Shown here: positions 6,204 to 11,851 of the stretch, piece after piece
Position numbering within the stretch: position 1 is the first letter of the stretch
How the letters are laid out: every line of letters starts with the position of its first letter
Assembly (NCBI GenBank): GCA_964487155.1
Contig: CAZAQB010000102.1
Location: forward strand, 1-11,851
From: CAZAQB01 sp964487155
GTDB taxonomy: Bacteria > Pseudomonadota > Gammaproteobacteria > Nitrococcales > Nitrococcaceae
Reading direction: 5' to 3'
Length of the DNA stretch: 11,851 nucleotides
Notes under the pieces: model-generated
Databases searched by the model: none
Seen by the model: the letters and a program-made list of their open reading frames with translations, nothing else
What the model was told of the DNA's origin: nothing
Position numbers and translations under genes: made by a program

Positions 6204-7736
6204 TCAGAAGTCCACGCTCAGCTCCAGGCTGGCGTGGAATTCCTCGGGAATGTCCTCGCCATCCACGGTGGCGGTTTCCGGGGCCACGGCGGCGGCCAGA
6301 TCCAGGCGCGTCGCCCACAGGTTGAGTCCCAGGCCCGCGGACAGCACCGGCGCGGCGTCGCTGTCCTCCAGGTTCTTGTAGACGCCGCCCCGCAGTGCCA
6401 GCATCCGCAAGGCGTCCCACTCCAGGCCGGCCGCCAGATAGCGGGTCTCGCCGCTGGGCAGCTCCAGATCCTGGGCGGTGAGATCCAGATCCATGGACAG
6501 GGTCAGGGTCTCGAAGGGGATGAAGGCCACCCCGGCCCGGAACTGGCGCTCCACGGTGACGTCGTCGAAATCTCGCCCATCGATGGTGGGGCCATCGAAG
6601 CTGGGATTGTTGAGATTGCGGCCGATGAGCCCGACGTTGAACCAGCGGTAGCGGCCCATGATCCCCACGTCCAGGCCCACGTTGCTGGACTCCTTGAAAT
6701 TCTCGTCAAAGCTCTCCAGCGCGTCCTCGGCACCCTCGTCGAATACCCGCACCGTGGTGGCATACACCCGGCCGCGCATGAATTTCACGCTGGCACCCAG
6801 GGACCAGTGGTGGTTGAGCGCGTAGCCGGCGCTCAGCGGGACTTCCAGCAGGCCGAAGCCGCGCACCGTGACCTCGGTCTGGTTGTCGTCGATGGAACCG
6901 CCGGTGCCGGAGTTCTCCAGGGTGGAGGCCAGCACGTCCACGGCCTGCTCCAGGTCGTCCCGGGACAGCTGCGCGTCGCGGCCGGCGTCGTCCAGCCGGT
7001 CCACCGCGGCGGCGGCCTCCGCCGCGGCCGCGCCGCCGGCGATGGCGGCGTCGATGAGCCGCTGGCGCTGCGCCTCGGTGAAGGTGTCCAGGTTGGCGTC
7101 TCCGGGGTCGGTGGCGGCGTTGATATCGCTCACCGCCTGGGCGGTATCCACGTCGAAACCAAGGTTCTCCTGGTCCAGCTCGGAGACGAAGCCGGTGACC
7201 TGGACAAACACCCGCGCGCCCAGGGCGAACTGGCCGAAGCGCCCGCCGCCGCCGGCATTGGCGTCCACCAGCAACCCGGTGCCGGGGTTGTCGACGCCGG
7301 CCAGATCATTGGCCAGCTGCACCAGATCGGAGAGCTCCCGAGTGGTGATGTCGCTGGTGTCGGCGAGGTCGTCCAGGTCCACGTCGGCCAGCCGGTCGGC
7401 GAACTCGGCCATGTCGCCCGCGGCGCGGAACCCCACGCCCGCGTCCGCGCCCAGGCCCCAGTCCTTGCGGCCCAGGTTGTTGTTGTCCATGGGCAGCGTG
7501 TCGCCGTCCTCGGCGGTGCGGCCGAAAAAGCCGAAGGCGGCCGGGTTGTAGTACTGGGCGGTCTCGTCGTCCACCGCCGCGGTCTGGGCGCCCGCCATGG
7601 CGGTGCCCCGGGCGCCCACCAGGAAGCTGTCCAGAGCCTGGGCCGGCGTGATCGCCAGCAGCGTGGTGCCGGCTGCGGCCAGCACGGCCGCGGTGCTGCG
7701 GCGCCGGCAGGCACCCATGTGATTCGTTCCCCGCAT
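6204..7736 (-). CDS. TraF-like outer-membrane beta-barrel protein
   Basis: 510 residues. A signal peptide ends TPAQA at about residue 34. Then comes the family signature GARGTAMAGAQTAAVDDETAQ and YYNPA (residues 41-65), as in the Pfam family named after F-plasmid TraF (TraF_2), which is also FadL-like in style. The C-terminal half is alternating beta strands (LEVPLSAGYALNHHWSLGASVKF; LELSVDF at the end), and the final Phe is the usual outer-membrane barrel signal. The middle carries long acidic, helical stretches (about residues 105-150 and 215-275, the latter including an Ala-run). The protein is strikingly Asp-rich, consistent with a halophile. No conjugation genes are nearby, so the name should not be taken to mean conjugation. 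Two starts are possible: 7736 or Met7 at 7718, the latter with GGGGA about 10 bases upstream. The strand has an in-frame gene-free 156-base leader region upstream. Confidence 0.8.
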   Translation of the reverse strand: MRGTNHMGACRRRSTAAVLAAAGTTLLAITPAQALDSFLVGARGTAMAGAQTAAVDDETAQYYNPAAFGFFGRTAEDGDTLPMDNNNLGRKDWGLGADAGVGFRAAGDMAEFADRLADVDLDDLADTSDITTRELSDLVQLANDLAGVDNPGTGLLVDANAGGGGRFGQFALGARVFVQVTGFVSELDQENLGFDVDTAQAVSDINAATDPGDANLDTFTEAQRQRLIDAAIAGGAAAAEAAAAVDRLDDAGRDAQLSRDDLEQAVDVLASTLENSGTGGSIDDNQTEVTVRGFGLLEVPLSAGYALNHHWSLGASVKFMRGRVYATTVRVFDEGAEDALESFDENFKESSNVGLDVGIMGRYRWFNVGLIGRNLNNPSFDGPTIDGRDFDDVTVERQFRAGVAFIPFETLTLSMDLDLTAQDLELPSGETRYLAAGLEWDALRMLALRGGVYKNLEDSDAAPVLSAGLGLNLWATRLDLAAAVAPETATVDGEDIPEEFHASLELSVDF

Positions 7737-7753
7737 GATCCTTGTCCCCCCAG

Positions 7754-7767
7754 GGAGAAATATCTCC
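7754..7767. promoter_or_regulatory. Small inverted repeat ahead of the TraF-like gene
   Basis: GGAGA-AATA-TCTCC lies 18 bases before the start at 7736, in an unusually AT-rich patch (AAATATCTCCGCAAATTTG) for this genome. It could be an operator or simply part of the promoter or leader. No regulator is identified. Confidence 0.25.
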
Positions 7768-7843
7768 GCAAATTTGATGGCCTGCCCCCCGTGGGGAGCC
7801 GGGCTCGGGCCGTCCGGCCCGCCCGGCAGCCAGTCAAGACTAT

Positions 7844-7859
7844 CGCCCGCGAGCGGGCG
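7844..7859 (-). terminator. Possible terminator of the response-regulator/kinase-like unit
   Basis: CGCCCGC (7844-7850) and GCGGGCG (7853-7859) form a GC-rich stem 33 bases after the stop at 7893, in the leftward direction. The nominal loop is two bases, so the last pair must open. The following minus-strand sequence, ATAGTCTTGACT, is only modestly T-rich. Confidence 0.35.
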
Positions 7860-7892
7860 TTGACGGGCTTCACGTTACCGAGCACGGGGAGT

Positions 7893-8555
7893 TCAGGCGG
7901 GCGGGGTGGACTCCTCCAACAGGTGCTGCAGGTATTCCAGGCGCCTGCGGGATACGGAAATCCGGTGGGCCAGCCCCGGATCCGGGTCGTCCAGGGCGTG
8001 GAGCAGATCCTCGTGGAAGAACACCCGGAAGCTGTCGACGTAGTGCAGCCGCTGGCGCCGGTCCAGAACCAGGTTCTCCACGCCGTACAGGTCGATGACC
8101 TTCTGCTCGCGCCGGTGCAGTTCCACGGCCACCTCGACGAAGCGCCGCAACTGGTCCCGGGCCCGGTGCAGGCGGCGGAACAGGGGCACGGCCTCCACCT
8201 CGTTGCTGGGGTTGCCGACGTCGAACCAGCGCCCCACGGCGCCGGCCAGCGCCAGCACGCTGTGCTGCTCGGCGATGCGGGTGGCCACGAACACGGTGGG
8301 GGGAATCATCTCCTCCAGCAGCGCCCGCAGCTGGGCGTGTTCCCGGGCCAGCGCGCGCACCTCGGGGAGCGTGCAGGGGGCGCGGGAGACCTTGATGACG
8401 AAGTCCAGCTCGCGGCGCACGCCGCCGCGCAGCACCGCACCGGCGGCGTGCCAGACTTCGCAGTGGAAGCCGGAGGTGGAGATCAGGGCGGCGGGGATGT
8501 CCAGGGTGCGCAGGCAGCCGATCTGGCTGCCGATACGGTCGCTCTCGCGTCCCAT
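7893..8555 (-). CDS. Uncharacterised protein, faintly protein-kinase-like
   Basis: A 220-residue soluble protein with no signal peptide. ATG 8555-8553 has a strong AAGGAG (8566-8561) five bases upstream. It begins 42 bases after the stop of the membrane-tethered response regulator and is probably co-transcribed with it. I do not recognise the family. Some features recall the protein-kinase fold: ELDFVIKVS places Lys55 like the ATP-binding Lys on strand 3, PEVRALAREHAQLRALL could be helix C (Glu65 or Glu72), and VIDLYGVENLVLD followed by LHYVDSF (Asn161, Asp174) resembles the catalytic-loop Asn and DFG Asp region. The usual HRD motif is absent and there is no glycine-rich loop. If the fold is right, it is a minimal or degenerate kinase of the YrbL-like sort; equally it could be an unrelated helical protein. 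Confidence 0.75.
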   Translation of the reverse strand: MGRESDRIGSQIGCLRTLDIPAALISTSGFHCEVWHAAGAVLRGGVRRELDFVIKVSRAPCTLPEVRALAREHAQLRALLEEMIPPTVFVATRIAEQHSVLALAGAVGRWFDVGNPSNEVEAVPLFRRLHRARDQLRRFVEVAVELHRREQKVIDLYGVENLVLDRRQRLHYVDSFRVFFHEDLLHALDDPDPGLAHRISVSRRRLEYLQHLLEESTPPA

Positions 8556-8597
8556 GGGAGCTCCTTTTCACTCACTCGCTGGTCGGAGCGCGTGGAC

Positions 8598-9818
8598 TCA
8601 CTGCAGGCGGCTCAGGTCCAGGGGCTGCTGCTCCAGGGTCACGCCGGTCAGCTCCGGGTCGTTGGGCTGCAGCGCCCGCAGGGCCGTGGGGCCGGCGGCA
8701 TGGGCGGCGCAGTCACCGGCCGGGCCCATCACCGAAACCGGGCGCTCCAATGCGGCCGTTCCGTCCAGTGGCGTGTACCACAGGCGGCCGCTGACGTCCT
8801 GGAACACCAGCCCTGCCGGGCTTTCCACCAGCGGGGTGCCGTTGCAGTCCGGCGCCAGGAAGTGACGCTCCGGCAGGGGAAAGCCGATGTCGCCGGCGCC
8901 GTCCACGCGGAACAGGTAGCCGGGCGGCGTCTTCACCTGGTGGCCTGCGCCGTCCGGCGCCAGGCCCAGCAGCCGCGGGCCCGGCTCCGCCGTGGGCGCC
9001 CGCTCTGTGCGCGTGGGGGCGCCCGCCAGCGGGGGCGGGAATCCTGGGGTGGTGCCCACCCGCGAGGCCGCCAGCGCCTCGGTGCGGGCCGCCAGCCGGT
9101 CGAGGCCGGTGTCGAGCCCCTGCAGTTGCCACACCAGCCCCAGTCCCAGCAGCAGCAGCAGGCCGGTCACCAGCCACAGGCCCCGCAGCCGTCGACGGGT
9201 CTGCTGCGCGACGTTGTCCAGCATGATCTCCTGGTCCGCCTCCAGGCGCCGGGCGAGCTCCTCCAGGCGCCGCTCCAGGGCGGTCTCGATGCTGCCCTGC
9301 AGGCCGCGCATCTGGCCCTTGCGGGAGATCTGTTCCTCGGTGAGGATCAGGTACATCTGCCGGGAGAGTTCCGACTGCACGTCGCGCAGCAGTGCGCGAA
9401 CATCGCCGGGCTCCGCCGCCGGGGCCGCCGGTGGCGGCGGCGGGGCGGGTTCGGGGGCCTCGAGCTTCGCCAGGGCGTCCGCCAGACGCTCCTGAAGCTG
9501 GGTTTTAGGCAGCACGCCGGCGGCTCCCAGGGCGCGGGCCTGGCCCACGTACACGTCCCCCTCCTTGCCGGTGTACATCATCACCGGGATGCGGCCGGTC
9601 TCCGGGTTGCCCTTGATGACCCGCATGGCCTCCAGGCCGTCCATGCCCGGCATGCCGTGGTCCAGGAAGATCATGTCCGGCCGGTTGTGGCGCAGGTATT
9701 CCAGGGCCTCCTCGGCGGAGTGCACCGAGCTGGACTCGATGCCGTAGTGCTGCAGCAGCTGCGCGAGAATGCGGCAGGCGGTTTTGGAGTCGTCGACGAT
9801 CAGCGCGTGCTTGGACAA
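8598..9818 (-). CDS. Membrane-tethered response regulator with periplasmic C-terminal domain
   Basis: 406 residues from a TTG start at 9818-9816. GAGGA stands seven bases upstream and the receiver domain begins immediately (SKHALIVDD). Upstream in-frame sequence up to an ATG at 9938 looks non-coding. Residues 1-115 are a complete CheY-like receiver: Asp9/Asp10, phosphoacceptor Asp53 in FLDHGMPGMDG, Thr83 in MYTGK, Lys105 in LPKTQ. Then come a Pro/Ala linker (about 121-137), a charged helical, probably coiled-coil segment (about 138-205), and one transmembrane helix (GLWLVTGLLLLLGLGLVWQL, about 213-232). A final part on the other side of the membrane has a short helix, a Pro-rich linker and a domain at about 298-406 (GYLFRVD, HFLAPDCNG, GRLWYTP; Cys325 and Cys370). 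There is no DNA-binding or enzymatic output domain. The kinase-like gene follows and dddL is divergent. Confidence 0.85.
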   Translation of the reverse strand: MSKHALIVDDSKTACRILAQLLQHYGIESSSVHSAEEALEYLRHNRPDMIFLDHGMPGMDGLEAMRVIKGNPETGRIPVMMYTGKEGDVYVGQARALGAAGVLPKTQLQERLADALAKLEAPEPAPPPPPAAPAAEPGDVRALLRDVQSELSRQMYLILTEEQISRKGQMRGLQGSIETALERRLEELARRLEADQEIMLDNVAQQTRRRLRGLWLVTGLLLLLGLGLVWQLQGLDTGLDRLAARTEALAASRVGTTPGFPPPLAGAPTRTERAPTAEPGPRLLGLAPDGAGHQVKTPPGYLFRVDGAGDIGFPLPERHFLAPDCNGTPLVESPAGLVFQDVSGRLWYTPLDGTAALERPVSVMGPAGDCAAHAAGPTALRALQPNDPELTGVTLEQQPLDLSRLQ

Positions 9819-9825
9819 GGGCGGA

Positions 9826-9830
9826 TCCTC
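9826..9830 (-). promoter_or_regulatory. Ribosome binding site fixing the TTG start
   Basis: GAGGA on the minus strand, seven bases before TTG 9818-9816. It supports the TTG over the distant in-frame ATG at 9938, which would add about 40 residues with no domain character and lengthen the transcript across most of the divergent intergenic space. Confidence 0.6.
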
Positions 9831-9970
9831 GAGCTGGCCATGGGGCGCGGCGGCGGCTGACCCGTGCCAGTCTAACCTGTCGGTATCCGGACGGCTCGCG
9901 CCCGGAGCGCAAGCATTCAGGCCATGGCCCGGCCTCATGGGGAGGCGGCGGGCGGTTTCGGTGGAGGCTC

Positions 9971-10627
9971 ATGAACCGGCTCTCGGCCCACCCGGACTGG
10001 CACTACCTGCTGTGGGAGTACGACAGCCTGTACCGCCAGGGGTCCGCCGGCGGCAGCGGTGTAATCCGCGGTCACCTGCGGCGGGTGCGTGAGGCCCTGA
10101 GCCGCACGGTGGCGGCCGACCCGCCCGTGGAGCCCCGGCAGCCTGCCGCCAAGCCGGTGGTGGCCCACTGGAGCCGGGCTCTGGACAACGGCTGCGCCGG
10201 TCCCCTGGCGGGGCTCTGCCGGTCGCTGGCGCGGGTCGCCGCAGAGCTTACCTGGGAGTACGGATACAGCCGTGTCCCGCCCCACCTGGCCCGGCGTTTC
10301 GCCTACGCCGAGTTGCTGGGCCCCCGGGGGCCAGTGATCGCCAGCGAGCTGATCCTGGGGCTGGTGCTGTTCGCGCCGGGCTGCGTCTACCCCCAACACG
10401 CCCACCCCGGCATCGCCGAGTCCTACATCTCCCTGTCCGGGGCCTGGTCGGAGAACGACGGCGCGGTGTACGCCCCCGGTTCGCTGATCCTCAATCAGCC
10501 GGGCCAGAGCCATCGCATCACCGTGGGCGCACGGGAGCCCTGCCTGCTGGCCTACGCCTGGATCGGTGCGCCGGAGCGGCTGGTGGAGCCGGGCATGAAG
10601 CTCGGCGCGGGGCGTCGGGAGCGTTGA
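9971..10627 (+). CDS. dddL: Cupin dimethylsulfoniopropionate lyase, DddL family
   Basis: 218 residues, with ATG at 9971 and GGAGG three bases upstream (a short spacing). DddL-type lyases cleave DMSP to acrylate and dimethyl sulfide in the cytoplasm. The N-terminus has the helical region typical of the family (WHYLLWEYDSLYRQG, RGHLRRVREALS, KPVVAHW). The cupin core reads ILGLVLFAPGCVYPQHAHP, then ESYISLSGAWSENDG, then YAPGSLILNQPGQSHRI, then CLLAYAWIG. Expected metal ligands are His143, His145, Glu150 and His181. Tyr152 sits where DddK and DddQ use a catalytic tyrosine (H-x-H-x4-E-x-Y here). There is no signal peptide. Length fits the family (about 220-230). No transporter or acrylate-processing gene is in view. 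The whole sequence, not only the cupin motif, looks DddL-like; activity on DMSP is inferred, and relatives may act on other substrates. Confidence 0.85.
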   Translation: MNRLSAHPDWHYLLWEYDSLYRQGSAGGSGVIRGHLRRVREALSRTVAADPPVEPRQPAAKPVVAHWSRALDNGCAGPLAGLCRSLARVAAELTWEYGYSRVPPHLARRFAYAELLGPRGPVIASELILGLVLFAPGCVYPQHAHPGIAESYISLSGAWSENDGAVYAPGSLILNQPGQSHRITVGAREPCLLAYAWIGAPERLVEPGMKLGAGRRER

Positions 10628-10664
10628 CGCCGTGCGTTTCCGGGGCGTGGGGCGGCCGGGCAGG

Positions 10665-10670
10665 TATACT
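10665..10670 (+). promoter_or_regulatory. Possible -10 box before the 208-aa gene
   Basis: TATACT at 10665-10670 is five of six to TATAAT and lies 34 bases before the ATG at 10704. No good -35 is at the proper spacing (TTGACG at 10624-10629 is too far, 35 bases), so either a weak promoter exists here or the gene is read with dddL. Confidence 0.3.
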
Positions 10671-10703
10671 CCACCGAGGTGCTGCAGGTGGTCCGGAGGG
10701 GCC

Positions 10704-11330
10704 ATGGCGCAACAGGGTCGGGGGAGGGGGGTTCCCCCACAGCAAAGATCGAACCAGGATCAGGCCATGGAGGCGGCGTTCCGCGCCAGCCTGCCGGAGG
10801 AGGCCGTGGCGCTGGCCATGGAGCTCTGGCACCGGCAGCGCCGGGATGGTGGCCGGGTGTCCCTGCGGCCCCTGGCGGAGCAGGTGGCGGCCGCCCTGGA
10901 GCGTCCCCGGCTGGCCGATCCCATCTACGTGGAGTTGCTGCGGCACAGCTTCCAGCCCCGCGGCCAGGCCGGCAAGCCGGCCGCCGGGGCGGCGGCCGAC
11001 GACCCGCTTCGGTCTCTGCTGAACGCCCTGCACCAGGGGCTGGCCCGGCGCGGCGAGCCGTCCGAGGCGAGCGCCATGCTGGAGAACGCCCTGCAGGCGG
11101 AGTTCCCGGACGCGGACCAGGCCCGGGCCTACCGGGACTGGCTGGCCGGCGGCAGGGCGCCGGAGCCGGCCCCCGACGAGCCCACCGGCCGCAGCCTGGT
11201 GAACCGGCTCTGGGAGGCCGCCTGCCGGACGCTGGGGCCCGCCGAGGCCGACGCCGCCCTGGCCGAGGCGGTGCATGCCGCTGCGGCGCCGGGCGCGGAC
11301 CCGGAGCAGGGGCCGCGGCGCTATCTGTGA
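10704..11330 (+). CDS. Hypothetical cytoplasmic protein (208 aa)
   Basis: Starts MAQQGRGRG at ATG 10704, with GGAGGG at 10695-10700 just upstream. The frame is open back to 10632, but that extension (MRFRGVGRPGRYTPPRCC...) runs over a probable promoter and has no good ribosome site. The protein is not recognised. The first 20 residues are Gly/Gln-rich and basic. Two helical, acidic, Ala-rich regions (about 21-85, including ASLPEEAVALAMELWHRQRR and VAAALERPRLADPIYVELLRH, and about 100-195, including LVNRLWEAACRTLGPAEADAALAEA) are separated by a Gly/Ala linker. There is no signal peptide, membrane segment or catalytic motif. The helical pairs could be a small protein-interaction fold. It follows dddL by 76 bases on the same strand and precedes a strong terminator hairpin. 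Confidence 0.7.
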   Translation: MAQQGRGRGVPPQQRSNQDQAMEAAFRASLPEEAVALAMELWHRQRRDGGRVSLRPLAEQVAAALERPRLADPIYVELLRHSFQPRGQAGKPAAGAAADDPLRSLLNALHQGLARRGEPSEASAMLENALQAEFPDADQARAYRDWLAGGRAPEPAPDEPTGRSLVNRLWEAACRTLGPAEADAALAEAVHAAAAPGADPEQGPRRYL

Positions 11331-11350
11331 GCGCGCAGCTCGGCAGTCGC

Positions 11351-11377
11351 ACCCGGGCCCGCGGCGGTGGCCCGGGT
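11351..11377. terminator. Strong hairpin between converging genes
   Basis: ACCCGGGCC (11351-11359) and GGCCCGGGT (11369-11377) form a perfect 9-bp stem with a 9-base loop, 21 bases after the stop at 11330. GGTTTC follows on the plus strand, a weak T-tract. It is well placed to end the plus-strand genes and could also act on transcripts of the ABC gene coming from the other side. Confidence 0.55.
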
Positions 11378-11387
11378 GGTTTCATCG

Positions 11388-11489
11388 GCCACAGATGAAC
11401 GCGGATAAACGCGAATCGTTCTGCCGCATGCCCCTCACGCGCCCCGGACCAAACCCCCTCATCGGCGTTCATCCGTGTTCATCTGTGGC
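11388..11489. repeat. Imperfect 25-base inverted repeat, common intergenic type
   Basis: The arm at 11388-11412 begins GCCACAGATGAAC and matches the reverse complement of 11465-11489 at 23 of 25 positions, across a 52-base spacer. The left arm also has an internal 10-base periodicity (ACAGATGAAC, then GCGGATAAAC, then GCGAATCG). Sequences of the form CCACAGATGAACACGGATAA are, from memory, found dispersed in intergenic space of many bacteria. It lies between converging genes and may be a mobile or structural repeat. No transposase is present. Confidence 0.6.
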
Positions 11490-11504
11490 TGACGAACTGA
11501 CCCC

Positions 11505-11851
11505 TCACCGATACCCCGCCGCCTGCAGCGTGAACAGCCGGGCGTAGATGCCGTCGGCGGCCATGAGCCGCTGGTGGTCGCCGCGTTCCACGATGTGGCC
11601 CTCCTCCATGACCACGATCTCGTCGGCCATGCGCACCGTCGAGAAGCGGTGGGAGATCAGGATCGCCATGCGCTCCCGGGTCAGGGATCGGAAATGCTCG
11701 AACACCTGGGCTTCGGCCTCGGCGTCCATGGCGGCGGTGGGCTCGTCCAGCACCAGGATGTCGGCGCCCTGGCGCATGAAGGCCCGGGCCACGGCCACCT
11801 TCTGCCACTGGCCGCCGGAGAGTTCCCGGCCGCCGGCGAACCAGCGCCCGA
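11505..11851 (-). CDS. ABC exporter ATP-binding domain, C-terminal fragment
   Basis: Enters from the right edge and ends at TGA 11507-11505; 115 codons are visible. The order is the signature motif ELSGGQWQK, then ARAFMRQGADILVLDEPTAAMD (Walker B with catalytic Glu, then the D-loop), then ILISHRFSTVRMADEIVVMEEG (switch His), then HIVERGDHQRLMAADGIYARLFTLQAAGYR. The form LSGGQWQK with the tail GDHQRLMAADGIYARLF is typical of fused exporter half-transporters (MsbA-like, peptide, lipid or multidrug exporters) with an N-terminal membrane domain, which would lie off the window. Walker A is not in view, and the substrate cannot be judged. Confidence 0.92.
   Translation of the reverse strand, partial: GRWFAGGRELSGGQWQKVAVARAFMRQGADILVLDEPTAAMDAEAEAQVFEHFRSLTRERMAILISHRFSTVRMADEIVVMEEGHIVERGDHQRLMAADGIYARLFTLQAAGYR

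Noticed and set aside
6204..7736. Reading the TraF name as evidence for a conjugative element
   Set aside because: No relaxase, type IV secretion, integrase or plasmid genes are present; the family is widespread on chromosomes.
6144..9860. A 1238-codon open frame on the plus strand
   Set aside because: It is antisense to three well-supported genes. Its protein is a monotonous mix of Gly, Gln, His, Val and Ala with no domain, as expected for the mirror frame in high-GC coding DNA.
1..11851. tRNA, rRNA, CRISPR arrays, insertion sequences
   Set aside because: Looked for on both strands; no cloverleaf-like sequence, direct-repeat array or transposase was seen.

Overview
This is a very GC-rich window with acidic secreted proteins, Gram-negative lipoproteins and outer-membrane proteins. 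Its nearest apparent relatives, by eye, are gammaproteobacterial (YdbH/YdbL, a TraF-like outer-membrane protein, repeats whose translation contains WAERRETH). The base composition, the acidic outer-membrane protein and a DddL-type DMSP lyase fit a halophilic or haloalkaliphilic gammaproteobacterium of the Ectothiorhodospiraceae kind. That placement is inference, because the window has no rRNA or other taxonomic marker.

Minus strand, 1-5819: a probable operon read right to left. It holds a class I SAM methyltransferase (5298-5819), a membrane-anchored TIKI/ChaN-like protein with a non-ATG start (4284-5246), a 62-residue single-span membrane protein (4056-4244), a four-helix membrane protein (3490-3951), YdbH (1365-3449), a YdbL/DUF1318 protein (725-1336), and a lipoprotein with two near-identical 69-residue modules that runs off the left edge (1-643). 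YdbH and YdbL belong to the AsmA-like intermembrane lipid-transport machinery. The usual middle gene ynbE is absent, and YdbL carries an extra N-terminal lipoprotein-like module followed by what looks like a buried signal peptide.

Gap 5820-6203: no gene. It contains a dispersed-repeat-like palindrome, a strong 9-bp hairpin with mutually exclusive pairing options, and a terminator-like stem behind the next gene.

Minus strand, 6204-9818: a TraF-like outer-membrane beta-barrel protein (6204-7736). Upstream of it is a two-gene unit in which a membrane-tethered response regulator (8598-9818, TTG start) is followed 42 bases later by a protein with faint protein-kinase-like features (7893-8555).

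Plus strand, 9971-11330: a cupin DMSP lyase of the DddL family with the metal and catalytic residues in place, divergent from the response regulator. An unrecognised 208-residue cytoplasmic protein follows. A strong hairpin and a 25-base imperfect inverted repeat of a widespread intergenic type separate it from the C-terminal end of an ABC exporter ATPase entering from the right on the minus strand (11505-11851).

The most interesting items are the membrane-bound response regulator with a periplasmic cysteine-containing domain and its kinase-like partner beside a DMSP lyase, and the apparent YnbE replacement or fusion in YdbL.
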